A stretch of DNA of 64,000 bases, from assembly GCA_964392305.1 (NCBI GenBank), contig CAYMPV010000003.1, forward strand, positions 1-64,000, read 5' to 3'. Below, piece by piece: positions 24,419-35,121 of this stretch. The translations under genes were made by a program, and so were the position numbers. The stretch comes from JACKIC01 sp964392305. Its GTDB lineage: Bacteria; Planctomycetota; UBA1135; UBA2386. Below the pieces are notes generated by a model, which was not told where the DNA came from, ran no database searches, and saw only the letters and a program-made list of their open reading frames with translations. Every line of letters starts with the position of its first letter. The stretch's first letter is position 1.

Positions 24419-25417
24419 TCACTTCGCGGCTTCGAACGGCGACCGCGGCTTGCACAACATCGTCAGGAACGGCCCGATGTCGGCGAGCGGCAGTTCCCGT
24501 TCGACGGCGCCGGCCGCCTTGGCGGCGCGCGGCATGCCGTAGATCGCGCAGGTGGCTTCGGTCTGCCCGACCGTCGCCCAGCCGATCTGCCGCAACCGCA
24601 CCAGCCCCTGTGCTCCGTCCTGCCCCATGCCGGTCATGATCACGCCGACGCCGCGCAGGCCGAGGTCGGCGCAGGACTCGAACAGGACCTCGGCCGCCGG
24701 CCGATGTCCGCGTCGCGGGTCTTCGTCGGTGAGCCTGGCGATGGTCTGTGCGTGTTCGTGGACGAGGCGCAGGTGGCGATCACCGGGCGCGAAGTAGGCG
24801 ATGCCGGGCCGCAACACGTCGCCGTCGCGGGCCACCTGCATGCGGTAACCGGTCTGCTGCTGCAGGCGCTCGACGAGCACGGTCAGGAACGTCGGCGGGA
24901 TGTGCTGCACGATCGCCATCGCCGGCAGCGTCGCCGCGCGCACCGACGAGAAGAACTGCTGCAGCGCCACCGGCCCACCCGTCGACACCCCGATCGCGAT
25001 CAGCGACGGTGCGACCCGGCGCAGTTCCTTGGTGTCGAGCGGCGTGGCCACCGCGCAGGCCGGCGCCGGTGGGCTACGCGACTCCGTGACCGCGCGCAGC
25101 ACCGAGGTGAGCAGCTTGGACCACTCGAGGATGCTCTTGATGTCCCGGGTGTCCGGCAGTTCGACGACCTCGACGGCGCGGCGCTGCACCTCGACCGGCA
25201 CCGCGGCGCGCGGCTCGACCAGCAACACCACGGGCGCACGGCTCGCCGCGAGGTCGGCGCCGCACGGCCAACGCACCAGCAACGCCGCGTTGCCCGGATC
25301 AGCAGGTTCGGCCACGCTCGACTCGAACCCGGCGGCGCGCAGCCACTCGACCAGCATGCCATGGAGCGCGGCGTCGGCGCCGATCAACCCGACCACGGCG
25401 CGCGACCTGCTGCTCAC
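24419..25417 (-). CDS. cheB: Chemotaxis protein-glutamate methylesterase CheB, degenerate receiver
   Basis: CheB removes methyl groups from (and deamidates) chemoreceptors. The catalytic domain (about 138-325) is intact: Ser145 in IGVSTGGP, His172 in IVQHIPPTF, Asp267 in MTGMGQDGAQG. The N-terminal 110 residues have the length of a receiver domain (VVGLIGADAALHGMLVEWLR), but the acidic pair and phospho-acceptor aspartate are missing: the expected D-x-x-M site reads VEPRAAV. Activation by CheA phosphorylation therefore seems lost or altered. The start overlaps the cheD stop by 4 nt, and the gene is last in the chemotaxis operon. No cheR is present in the window. Confidence 0.92.
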   Translation of the reverse strand: MSSRSRAVVGLIGADAALHGMLVEWLRAAGFESSVAEPADPGNAALLVRWPCGADLAASRAPVVLLVEPRAAVPVEVQRRAVEVVELPDTRDIKSILEWSKLLTSVLRAVTESRSPPAPACAVATPLDTKELRRVAPSLIAIGVSTGGPVALQQFFSSVRAATLPAMAIVQHIPPTFLTVLVERLQQQTGYRMQVARDGDVLRPGIAYFAPGDRHLRLVHEHAQTIARLTDEDPRRGHRPAAEVLFESCADLGLRGVGVIMTGMGQDGAQGLVRLRQIGWATVGQTEATCAIYGMPRAAKAAGAVERELPLADIGPFLTMLCKPRSPFEAAK

Positions 25418-25926
25418 GACAGCACCCCCAGCTCCTTCTGCAGCTTGCTCCAGGCGTCGTCGTCGAGGGCTCGGCCCTGCAGCTTGTGCAGCGCCACCTT
25501 GCCCGAGGCGCTGTCGACGGCGACGTAGCAGCCGCCGTCGCTGGGGCCCTTGAGGCGACCGCCGAACACCATGCCCAACGCGTAGGTGGCCTCCTTGACG
25601 GCCTCGAAGTTCTGCGCGCCGATGTCGACGCCGTTCTCGACCATGCGCCCGCCGCCGGCGATGCGCACCATCAGTTCGCGCGGGTCGGCGCCGTTCTGGA
25701 TCGCGAGATCACGCGCACGCGGCGCCGCCACGTCGGCGTAGTAACCCGGCCCCATGCCCGCGCCCGTGCCCTTGGGCCGCACCACATGGGCGAGCACGGC
25801 GACGCCGTTGCGCAGGTCCTGCACCACCATGCCGACGCAGGAGCCGAGCAGCGTCGTCAGCACACCCGGTCGGCGGACGACACCGATGCCGGCGATCGGA
25901 ACCTGGATCAGTCGGCGCTCGCCCAT
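25414..25926 (-). CDS. cheD: Chemoreceptor glutamine deamidase CheD
   Basis: CheD deamidates receptor glutamines and in many species is controlled by CheC. The 170-aa protein has the catalytic cysteine in LLGSCVGMVV (about 27-36) and the histidine in VLAHVVRPKG (about 44-53). The family motif ...RIAGGGRMVENGVDIGAQNFEAV follows. It overlaps cheB by 4 nt and starts 17 nt after the cheA stop. No cheC gene is visible here. Confidence 0.93.
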   Translation of the reverse strand: MGERRLIQVPIAGIGVVRRPGVLTTLLGSCVGMVVQDLRNGVAVLAHVVRPKGTGAGMGPGYYADVAAPRARDLAIQNGADPRELMVRIAGGGRMVENGVDIGAQNFEAVKEATYALGMVFGGRLKGPSDGGCYVAVDSASGKVALHKLQGRALDDDAWSKLQKELGVLS

Positions 25927-25942
25927 GGCAGGCAGTCATCGA

Positions 25943-27835
25943 CTAGACCGCGGGCGCAACCTGATGCCGGACCATGGCGTAGTCGGCGAAACTGACCGGG
26001 TCGACGATCAGCGTGACTTCGCCATCGCCCCGGATGGCCATGCCGGCCAGGCCCCGCACCGCCGCGAGCTCGGCGCACAACGGCTTGATCACGAGGTCTT
26101 CCTTGCCCAGCAACCGGTCGACTGTGAGCGCGATCTCGTTGCCCGGGTAGCCGAACACGACCGCGTGCTCGGGGCTGCTGGAGCCCTTCTTGGCGTTGGT
26201 GTTCGAGAACCGGTAGGTGGCCGGCAGCGACACCAAGGGCATCGGCCGCTCGCGCACCACGATCATGCGTCGGCCCTGCACCGAGTGCACGCTGGCGCCC
26301 GCGAGTTCGACGATCTCACGCACTTCGGTGAGCGGCAGCGAGAACGTCGTGCCGCCGACGGAGACCAGCAGGCTCGACAGGATCGACATGCTCGGCGGCA
26401 ACTGAATCGTGAACGTCGAGCCTCGGCCGAGCGTGCTGCTGAGCTCGAGGCTGCCGCGCAGCTTCTTGATGCTCGACTCGACGATGTCCATGCCCATGCC
26501 GCGGCCGGAGATGTCGGTGACGGCCTGCGCGGTCGAGAAGCCGGGCGCGAACACCAGCCGCTGCGCGTCGGTCTCGCTCATCGCCGCGGCCTGCTCGGGG
26601 CTGATGACGCCCTTCTCCACCGCCTTGGCCAGGATCTTCTGCGGGTCGATGCCGCGGCCGTCGTCGCGCACCTCGATCACCACTGACGAACCACGCTGGT
26701 AACTGTCGACCGTGACCTTGCCGCGCGGCGGCTTGCCGGCGGCGCGGCGGCCATCGGCCTTCTCCAGACCGTGGTCCACCGCGTTGCGCAGGATGTGCAC
26801 GAGCGGGTTGACGAGTTCGTCGGCGACGCGCTTGTCGATCAGCGTCTCCCCGCCGGAGATGTCGAGGTCGACCTGTTTGTCGAGCGCATCGGCAGTGTCG
26901 CGCACGACGCGTTGCAGACGCCGGAACACCGAGTCGAGCGGCACCATGCGCACCTGCAGCACGGCCTCGTGGATGCCCCCGACGACGCCGTCGAGGTCGT
27001 AGGCCGCGTCGTCGAGATCCTTGACGCAACGCTGCGCGGGCGCCACCTCGGTGTGCCCGGCGGCGAGGCGTTCGGCCTGTTCCCAGATGCGCTCGACGCG
27101 GTCCTTGATCGCGTCGTCGACGTCGCTGGCGAGCAGCTGGTCGCGCAGCTCTGCCAGTCCCCGCAACAACTCCTGCGAACCGTTGTTGAGTTCGCCGAGG
27201 CGCTGCAGTGCGCGCAGCTGCCTGGCGACCAACTGGAACCGCGAGCGCGTGATCACCAGTTCCCCGGTCAGGTTGACGAGCTTGTCGAGGCGTTCCATGC
27301 GCACCCGCACGGTCTCGTTCTCGCTCGCGGCCTTGCCGGCGGCCTTGGGCCCGCCGCTCTTCGCCGCGCTGCCGCCGCTGCCGACGCGCTCGCAGGCCTC
27401 GCCATCGACATCCTCGGGCGGGACCGAGAAGCGAGCCGGGTCGCGCGCGATCTTGTCGAGCGACTCGACCACCAGATCGATCGGCGCGTGCTCATGCCCC
27501 GACGAAGCGATCTCGGCGGTGAGGTGGGTCACCAGGTCGATCGCCGCGAACATGGTGCGCACCACCGCGGCCTGCGGCGAGAGTCTGCCGTCGCGGATCA
27601 GCGACAGCAGGTTCTCGAGCTGGTGCGTGACCTTGTTGGTCGATTCGAAACCGAAACACGCCGACAGCCCCTTGAGGGAGTGCGCGTGACGGAACAGTTC
27701 GTTGACGCGCTCGGCAGGCCAGTCCGATCCCGCCTCGGCGAGGTCGAGCAGGATCTGGTTGAGGTGCTCGAGGTAATCGTGCGCCTCACCGAGATAGTCG
27801 GCGATCAGGTCCTCATTGCCTTTGTTCGTGGACAT
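25943..27835 (-). CDS. cheA: Chemotaxis sensor histidine kinase CheA
   Basis: CheA autophosphorylates in response to receptors and passes phosphate to CheY/CheB. The 630-aa chain has an N-terminal HPt domain with phospho-histidine His52 (FRHAHSLKGLSACFGF). A short linker replaces the P2 domain. The P3 dimerisation helices start MERLDKLVNLTGELVITRSR. The P4 ATPase has the N box LVHILRNAVDHGLE, G1 VRDDGRGID and G2 ISGRGMGMDIV. The C-terminal CheW-like P5 domain completes the chain. Only one HPt and no receiver are present. It is separated from the upstream mcp gene by 65 nt that contain a strong hairpin. Confidence 0.96.
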   Translation of the reverse strand: MSTNKGNEDLIADYLGEAHDYLEHLNQILLDLAEAGSDWPAERVNELFRHAHSLKGLSACFGFESTNKVTHQLENLLSLIRDGRLSPQAAVVRTMFAAIDLVTHLTAEIASSGHEHAPIDLVVESLDKIARDPARFSVPPEDVDGEACERVGSGGSAAKSGGPKAAGKAASENETVRVRMERLDKLVNLTGELVITRSRFQLVARQLRALQRLGELNNGSQELLRGLAELRDQLLASDVDDAIKDRVERIWEQAERLAAGHTEVAPAQRCVKDLDDAAYDLDGVVGGIHEAVLQVRMVPLDSVFRRLQRVVRDTADALDKQVDLDISGGETLIDKRVADELVNPLVHILRNAVDHGLEKADGRRAAGKPPRGKVTVDSYQRGSSVVIEVRDDGRGIDPQKILAKAVEKGVISPEQAAAMSETDAQRLVFAPGFSTAQAVTDISGRGMGMDIVESSIKKLRGSLELSSTLGRGSTFTIQLPPSMSILSSLLVSVGGTTFSLPLTEVREIVELAGASVHSVQGRRMIVVRERPMPLVSLPATYRFSNTNAKKGSSSPEHAVVFGYPGNEIALTVDRLLGKEDLVIKPLCAELAAVRGLAGMAIRGDGEVTLIVDPVSFADYAMVRHQVAPAV

Positions 27836-27855
27836 GACTGGGCTCTGACACGTGA

Positions 27856-27892
27856 CGCGACGCCGCCCCGTCTCCCCCGGGGCGGCGTCGCG
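27856..27892 (-). terminator. Perfect 14-bp hairpin between mcp and cheA
   Basis: Arms 27856-27869 and 27879-27892 are exact complements (CGCGACGCCGCCCC / GGGGCGGCGTCGCG) around a 9-nt loop. It begins 8 nt after the mcp stop and ends 20 nt before the cheA start, inside the operon. There is no U-tract. It may be a partial terminator, or an RNA-processing or stability element that sets different levels of CheW/MCP and CheA. Confidence 0.6.
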
Positions 27893-27900
27893 GATCCGGC

Positions 27901-29649
27901 TCAGATCGTGAACCGGCGGACGAGTTCCTTCATCGCGATCGCCTGCGCCGAGAGCTCCTCGGCCGACGCCGCCATGCTCGTGGCGCTGTTGGAGTTGCCC
28001 TCGGTGAGCTTGGCGACGTTCTGGATCGCGCGGCTGACCTCGGTGGCCGTCGCCGACTGCTCGTCGGTGGCGGTCGCGATCTGCGAGATCGACTGCGCCG
28101 TGCTCTGCACGCCGTCGATGATCTGCTTGAGCGCTTCACCGGTCTCCTCGGACAATCGCGTGCCCTCGACCACGCGCTGGGTCGACTCGCGGATCAGGCC
28201 GGTGATCTGCTTGGCGGCCTCGCTGCTGCGCTCGGCCAGCTTTCGCACCTCGTCGGCGACCACCGCGAAGCCCAGGCCGTGTTCGCCGGCGCGCGCCGCT
28301 TCGATCGCGGCGTTGAGGGCGAGCAGGTTGGTCTGGCTGGCGATCTCGCTGATCACCTGGATGATCTCGCTGATGCGCTCGCTGCTGCGGTTGATCTCCT
28401 TCATCGCCGAGATCGAACGATCGACGGCCTGACCACCGGCGGTCGCCCGCTTGTTGGTCTCGCCGGCGATCGAGTTGGCGTCCGAGGCGTTGGTCGCGAT
28501 CAGGCGGATGCTCTCGGTGAGCTGATCCACCGACGCGGTCATCTCCTCGACCGTGGCCGCGTTGGTCTGCGCGGTCTCCGACAGGCTGCTCGACGCGTTG
28601 CTGATCGTGCCGGCGCTGGCGCTGAACTGCTCGGCGCCCTCCTTGATCTGCACGATGATGTTGCGCAGGTCGCCGATCATCCGGCGCAAGCCCTCGCCGA
28701 GCTGACCGATCGGGTCGCCGCCGGTGACGTCGTGGGTCGCCGTCAGGTTGCCGCGTGAGGCCTCTTCGACCACGCTGAGCAGGCGGTTGACCTTCTCACG
28801 CAACTCGGCGGCGGCGGCGGCCTCTTCCTTGGCCTTGCGCTCGATCTCCGCGGCGATGCGTTTCTGCTCGGTGACGATCTCCCAGTTGACCACCGCGCCG
28901 GTGAACTTGCCTTCGGCGTCGTAGAGACCGGCCGCGCTGAGCCTGAAGATCTCGTCACCGAGGTGGAACTCGGCGGTGTGGTTGCGGCCGCGCAGGCTCT
29001 CGAGCAGGCCGCGCTGCATCGACGGATCCTTGTGGAAGCGGTCGATGCTGATGCCCGAGACCTGGTCGGCGCGCACGCCGAACTTCGCGACCAGCAGCGG
29101 CTCGATCTTGCGCAGGGTGTCCTGCGCCTTCTTGTTGCAGTAGGTGACCTTGAAGTCCGCGTCGCAGATCATCACGTTGGTCGCGACGACGTCGGTCGCG
29201 TCCTTGGCGCGCTGCGCCTCGGCGGCGGCGGTGCGCTGCGCGGTGATGTCACTGGCGAACTTGACGACCTTGCAGGGCCTGCCGCTGTCGTCGGTGATCG
29301 GGAAGTAGGTGGCGTTGATCCACACCTGCTTGCCGCCCTTGCCAAACCGCAGGTAGTCGCCGGAGTCCGGTTCGCCGCGGTTCAACTTGCTCCAGAAGTC
29401 GCGGTATTGGCCGCTCTTCGCGTAGCCGGGATCCACGAACATGCGGTGATGGTGACCTTCGACCTCGTCGGCCGAATAGCCGAGCGCGTCGAGGAAGTTG
29501 CGGTTGGCCGACCGGACCGTGCCGTCCAGGTCGAACTCGATGACCGCCATCTGCCGCGACACGGCCTCGACGAGCTTCTTGCTCTCGGTGTCGGTGGTGC
29601 GGCGGGAACCCCGTGAACTCTTGGTCGCCTCTCTCGTCTTCGTAGCCAT
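27901..29649 (-). CDS. Cytoplasmic methyl-accepting chemotaxis protein with two PAS domains
   Basis: The 582-aa receptor has no signal peptide or membrane helix. The first PAS domain (about 25-150) has AVIEFDLDGTVRSANRNFL and a PAC-like segment (WINATYFPITDDSGRPCKVV). The second (about 155-285) has VMICDADFKVTYCNKKAQ. A helical segment of about 60 residues leads to the MCP signalling domain (about 345-560), whose tip reads IASQTNLLALNAAIEAARAGE and GFAVVADEVRKLAERS. PAS domains suggest sensing of redox, a small ligand or energy state inside the cell. The start MATKTREATK is preceded by AGGGAGAG. It lies 14 nt after cheW. Confidence 0.93.
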   Translation of the reverse strand: MATKTREATKSSRGSRRTTDTESKKLVEAVSRQMAVIEFDLDGTVRSANRNFLDALGYSADEVEGHHHRMFVDPGYAKSGQYRDFWSKLNRGEPDSGDYLRFGKGGKQVWINATYFPITDDSGRPCKVVKFASDITAQRTAAAEAQRAKDATDVVATNVMICDADFKVTYCNKKAQDTLRKIEPLLVAKFGVRADQVSGISIDRFHKDPSMQRGLLESLRGRNHTAEFHLGDEIFRLSAAGLYDAEGKFTGAVVNWEIVTEQKRIAAEIERKAKEEAAAAAELREKVNRLLSVVEEASRGNLTATHDVTGGDPIGQLGEGLRRMIGDLRNIIVQIKEGAEQFSASAGTISNASSSLSETAQTNAATVEEMTASVDQLTESIRLIATNASDANSIAGETNKRATAGGQAVDRSISAMKEINRSSERISEIIQVISEIASQTNLLALNAAIEAARAGEHGLGFAVVADEVRKLAERSSEAAKQITGLIRESTQRVVEGTRLSEETGEALKQIIDGVQSTAQSISQIATATDEQSATATEVSRAIQNVAKLTEGNSNSATSMAASAEELSAQAIAMKELVRRFTI

Positions 29650-29663
29650 GACTTGTTCTCTCC

Positions 29664-30239
29664 CTACTCGGTCTTGTTCGCGTTGCCGAACTCGGTGCCA
29701 CCAAGCAGCCGAGCCATGTCCAGCAGGATCAGCAGCCGGTCCTTCCGGCGCGCCAACCCCTGTACGTAGTCCTTGCCCGCGCCGACCAACGAAGACGGCG
29801 TCGGCGAGATCTCCTCGTACGAGAGCCGCAGCACCTCGCTGACGGCGTCCACGACCGCACCGACGGTGCGCCCCTGCAGGTTCATCACGACGATGCGGGT
29901 CTCGTCGTTGCCGGCCTGCTCGGCCATGCCGAAACGGCGCCGCAGGCTCAGGATCGGGATCACGTTGCCGCGCAGGTTGATGACCCCCAGGATGTGCTCG
30001 GGCACCTCGGGCACCTGCGTGATGTTGCCGACCAGGATGATCTCCTGGACGGACATGATGTTGACGCCGTACTCCTCGTCGCCGAGGCGGAAGCTCACGA
30101 CCTGGAAGGTCCGGCCGTCCTTGTGAGACGACGAAGCCGACGCAGACGTGACCTGGGAAGGCGCGCTCGGTGCCGCCACGGATTCGTCGGCCGTGGTTCC
30201 GTTGGACGCAACGGTTCCCGCTGAAGCAATCGCGGTCAT
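29664..30239 (-). CDS. cheW: Chemotaxis adaptor protein CheW
   Basis: CheW links CheA to receptors. The 191-aa protein has an unusual Ser/Ala-rich N-terminal extension of about 45 residues. A CheW domain follows with FQVVSFRLGDEEYGVNIMSVQEI, VPEHILGVINLRGNVIPILSL and the C-terminal VQGLARRKDRLLILLDMARLL. The start is fixed by a strong Shine-Dalgarno sequence, GAAGGAGAG, about 8 nt upstream. It is the first gene of the cheW-mcp-cheA-cheD-cheB operon. The operon lacks cheY and cheR in this window. Confidence 0.95.
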   Translation of the reverse strand: MTAIASAGTVASNGTTADESVAAPSAPSQVTSASASSSHKDGRTFQVVSFRLGDEEYGVNIMSVQEIILVGNITQVPEVPEHILGVINLRGNVIPILSLRRRFGMAEQAGNDETRIVVMNLQGRTVGAVVDAVSEVLRLSYEEISPTPSSLVGAGKDYVQGLARRKDRLLILLDMARLLGGTEFGNANKTE

Positions 30240-30588
30240 GCTCTTCTCTCCTTCTCGCGACCGGGCGTCGCGCAGTTCGACTGTGCAAGGGTCGAGGCAA
30301 CCTCGACCTCGATTTGTTCGGTCGCTCGACTCGCAGAACTTGCTACGAACTCTCCGCGGCCGAAGCGCCGGGCACGCGCCACCGCAGGTATCGCCTCGGG
30401 AGAAACCCTGCAATGCCATGCGCACCGTGCGAACGGTGCAGCACAACGGCCGGCGGGCTTCCCCCTACGCTGTGCTGCTGCGTGTGCGCGCCGAAATGGC
30501 AACATTCCTGCGCGGCAGCAGTGCCTCCCTGCGCGGCAGCAGTGCGCGAACGGTGGCGGCGAAGATCAACGGCCGCCGCCGCGGCACT
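30240..30588 (-). promoter_or_regulatory. 349-bp leader/promoter region of the chemotaxis operon
   Basis: This non-coding stretch lies between the guaA stop and the cheW start and should hold the chemotaxis promoter. It contains a perfect 7-bp inverted repeat with a 4-nt loop at 30422-30439 (GCACCGT / ACGGTGC), an operator-like site. It also contains an 18-bp direct repeat at 30507-30524 and 30528-30545 (core CTGCGCGGCAGCAGTGC). I saw no convincing -35/-10 or sigma-54 pair. Confidence 0.4.
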
Positions 30589-32157
30589 TCACTCCCACTC
30601 GATCGTCGCCGGCGGCTTGCTCGAGATGTCCAGGCAGACGCGCGCGAATCCCTTCACCTCGTTGAGGATCCTGCTACTGATGCGGCGCAGCACCTCGACC
30701 GGCAACAGCTCCCAGTCGGCGGTCATCGCGTCCTGGCTGCTGACCATGCGCAGCACGCAGACGTCTTCGTAGACGCGCGCGTCGCCCTTGACGCCGACCG
30801 ACTTCTGCGGCACGTAGACCGCGAAGTACTGCCACAGGTTGCGGTGCAGGTCGCGCTTCTCGATCTCCTCACGCACGATCTTGTCGGCGGCGCGCAGCGG
30901 CACCAGCTTGTCGCGCGTGATGTCCCCGAGGCACCGCACCGCGAGACCTGGCCCGGGGAACGGCTGGCGATCGACGAGCGAACTGGGCAGGCCGAGTTCG
31001 CGACCGATCGCGCGCACCTCGTCCTTGAACAGGTCGCGCAGCGGTTCGACCAGCGTCATGTCGAGGTCCTTGGGCAGACCGCCGACGTTGTGGTGGCTCT
31101 TGATCGTCGAGGTCGCGCCGCCGTGCGCCGCCACCGACTCGATCACGTCGGGATAGAGCGTGCCTTGGCCCAGGAACTTCGCATTGCGCAGTTCCTTGGC
31201 CTTCGCCTTGAAGACCTCGACGAACACGCGGCCGATGATCTTGCGTTTCTGCTCGGGCTCGGCGACGCCGGCCAACTCGCCGAGGAAGCGTTCGCTCGCG
31301 TCGACGACGGTGAGGTCCATGTGGTAGTGGTCGCGGAACAGTTCCTCGACGCCTTCCCGTTCGCCCGCCCGCAGCAGGCCGTTGTCGACGAACACGCAGT
31401 GCAGCCGCTTGCCGATGGCCCGGTGGATCAACACCGCGGCGACCGAGCTGTCGACGCCGCCCGACAGGCCGAGCACGACCTCGCCGGTCTCTCCCACGAG
31501 CGCCTTCACCGCGGCGACCTTGTCGTCGACGATGCTGCCCGGGTTCCAGTCGGCGCGGCACTGCGCGACGCGCAGCACGAAGTTCTCGAGCATGCGCGCG
31601 CCGTCCTCGGTGTGCGCCACCTCGGGATGGAACTGCAGGCCGTAGAAGCGGCGCTGGCGATCGCCGACGACCGCGAACGGGCACGGTTCGCTGTCGGCGA
31701 GCACCTCGAAGCCCGGCCCGAGCGCAGCGACCTTGTCGCCGTGCGACATCCAGACGACGCCGCCGTCGCGCACGCCCTCGAGCAACCCGGTGGCGTCGAG
31801 CACGTGCAGATCGGTGCGCCCGTATTCGGCGCCGGACTGCGCCGGCAACACGCGGCCGCCGGTGTGCTGCGCGAGCCACTGCAGGCCGTAGCAGATGCCG
31901 AGCACCGGCAGGCCCTTGCCCAGGATCGCGGGGTCGAGTGCCGGTGCGTCGTGTTCGTAGACCGAACGCGGCCCGCCGCTCAGGATGATCGCGTCGGGGC
32001 GCATGTGCTCGAGCGTGAACATCGCGCGTTCGGGCACGGTGATGCGCGAGTAGACGCCCAGCTCCCGCACGCGGCGCGCGATCAGCTGACAGTATTGGGC
32101 GCCGAAGTCGACGATCAGCACGCCGCCCGAGGGCCCTTCCGCTTGGTCGTTGCTCAT
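30589..32157 (-). CDS. guaA: GMP synthase (glutamine-hydrolysing)
   Basis: GuaA converts XMP to GMP using ATP and glutamine. The 522-aa protein has a class I glutamine amidotransferase domain with nucleophile GICYGLQ and the histidine/glutamate FHPEVAHTED. An ATP-pyrophosphatase domain has the P-loop LGLSGGVDSS, and the C-terminal dimerisation domain ends KPPATIEWE, the family norm. The start MSNDQAEG lies 10 nt after the guaB stop, so the two genes form the classic guaBA operon. Confidence 0.97.
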   Translation of the reverse strand: MSNDQAEGPSGGVLIVDFGAQYCQLIARRVRELGVYSRITVPERAMFTLEHMRPDAIILSGGPRSVYEHDAPALDPAILGKGLPVLGICYGLQWLAQHTGGRVLPAQSGAEYGRTDLHVLDATGLLEGVRDGGVVWMSHGDKVAALGPGFEVLADSEPCPFAVVGDRQRRFYGLQFHPEVAHTEDGARMLENFVLRVAQCRADWNPGSIVDDKVAAVKALVGETGEVVLGLSGGVDSSVAAVLIHRAIGKRLHCVFVDNGLLRAGEREGVEELFRDHYHMDLTVVDASERFLGELAGVAEPEQKRKIIGRVFVEVFKAKAKELRNAKFLGQGTLYPDVIESVAAHGGATSTIKSHHNVGGLPKDLDMTLVEPLRDLFKDEVRAIGRELGLPSSLVDRQPFPGPGLAVRCLGDITRDKLVPLRAADKIVREEIEKRDLHRNLWQYFAVYVPQKSVGVKGDARVYEDVCVLRMVSSQDAMTADWELLPVEVLRRISSRILNEVKGFARVCLDISSKPPATIEWE

Positions 32158-32167
32158 GCTTACCGGC

Positions 32168-33625
<1,458 letters not shown>

Positions 33626-33789
33626 GTTGCTTTCTCCGAATGGGCGGGAAAGCGTGAAGACGGTAGCAGCGGCCCGTCCCGGAAACCACCGGTTGCCGCG
33701 TGATCCGCCGGCAAGTGGGGCCAAGACCCGCGTTGCCGCCGTGGACCGGGCTTGGGCAAACCGCGGGCCCGTGCCGATAGAGACGACCG

Positions 33790-35016
33790 ATGTCCTCCAG
33801 TGCCAAGGTCGCCGAGTCCCCGAACCCGCAGTCAGGCGCGGCGATCATCGTCGCCATGTGGTTCACCGTGATCGTCGCCGGCATCGTGCTGACCGGCACG
33901 CTGTACCTCGAGTCGCACCGCCGGCAGACCCGCAACTCATTCATCGCCAAGGCCCAAGCCGTGCAGATCGCGCGCTCGGGACTGACCGAAGCGCTGAGCT
34001 GGATGCGGCGGCAGACCTCCCAGCCGGTCATGGGGTTCGCACCGCAACTCGACCCGCTGGCGACGCCGCCGGTGCTCGACACGATCGACCCCGATATCGG
34101 CCTGGTGCGTGAGTTCCAGATCTCGGGCAAGCAGTGGGCCCGCTACGAAGTGTGGAAGGTGTGGGACGCCGATCCGGACCCGACCCGTCTGGCCTGGCGC
34201 CAGCAGATGCAGTGTGAGGACATCTCGTCGGCCCGCCTGGCCGCCGCCGCGGGGTCGATCTGGCGGCTGCGCAGCCTCGGCTACGTCTACAACCTCGAGG
34301 ACCCGAGCAAGGCCTTCAACGAGGCGCCCAACTCGATCATCGGTCGGGAACTGCTCGAGACCGAGGTACAGCGGTTGTCGATCAACCTGCCCGGCGAAGC
34401 CGCGGTCAACGTCGGCGACGGCAACTCCTGCCACATCAACACCAATGGCCGCATCATCGGCGGCACCGCGGGCGGCATCTACTACCCGGCGGGGTCCGGC
34501 ACCCCGACCACCGGACCGGCCAGCGCCAACCGCGTCACGGGCACCCCGGCGCTGTCGACCGCCGTCGGTTACGACGACAGCTTCGAAGCGGTGTTCGGCG
34601 TCGGCATCGACGACCTGCGTTCGATGGCGGACATGATCGTCACCGACCCGAGCGAGTTCCCGAGCCCGGTCAGCAACAATGCACTGGTGATCGTCGATGC
34701 CACCTCGACCATGCAGTGGGACAGCGCCATTCCGCTGCTCGGCAGCGGAATCGTGATCGTGCTTGGCAACGCCAACCTGAACTCGGGCAGCCTGTCCAAC
34801 TTCTCCGGCCTTCTCTACATCGACGGCAACTTCACGATGCGCGACCCGGCCGAGATCCGCGGCGCCGTGATGTGTACCGGCAACATGACCGTCCAGGGCA
34901 ACCCCGACTACGCGACGATCCTGTTCGACGAAGACGTGCTCAACAACCTGCGCATGGACTTCGGCAACTACCAGCGCTCCAACACCCTGCTGATCCCGTT
35001 CCGTCGCAACGAGTGA
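33790..35016 (+). CDS. PilX-like pilus-associated protein, copy 1
   Basis: The 408-aa protein has one N-terminal membrane segment (SGAAIIVAMWFTVIVAGIVLTG, about 15-38). A helical region (RRQTRNSFIAKAQAVQIARSGLTEALSW) follows, matching the PilX N-terminal pattern of type IV pilus minor components. The C-terminal part is beta-rich with strand repeats (GSGIVIVLGNANLNSG, FSGLLYIDGNF, IRGAVMCTGNMTV), suggesting a solenoid. It ends FRRNE. No classical prepilin cleavage site is seen. An almost identical gene follows 105 nt downstream. No other pilus gene is in the window, so a pilus or secretion role is inferred from the N-terminus only. Confidence 0.7.
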   Translation: MSSSAKVAESPNPQSGAAIIVAMWFTVIVAGIVLTGTLYLESHRRQTRNSFIAKAQAVQIARSGLTEALSWMRRQTSQPVMGFAPQLDPLATPPVLDTIDPDIGLVREFQISGKQWARYEVWKVWDADPDPTRLAWRQQMQCEDISSARLAAAAGSIWRLRSLGYVYNLEDPSKAFNEAPNSIIGRELLETEVQRLSINLPGEAAVNVGDGNSCHINTNGRIIGGTAGGIYYPAGSGTPTTGPASANRVTGTPALSTAVGYDDSFEAVFGVGIDDLRSMADMIVTDPSEFPSPVSNNALVIVDATSTMQWDSAIPLLGSGIVIVLGNANLNSGSLSNFSGLLYIDGNFTMRDPAEIRGAVMCTGNMTVQGNPDYATILFDEDVLNNLRMDFGNYQRSNTLLIPFRRNE

Positions 35017-35121
35017 GCCCGGCGCGCTGCCGACGCTGCCATCGGCATTGCGACGTCGCCGGCGTCTCAGACCGGGACCGCCCCGCGCCGCCTGCGGGCC
35101 GAGTGCCGATATCCCGGCACC

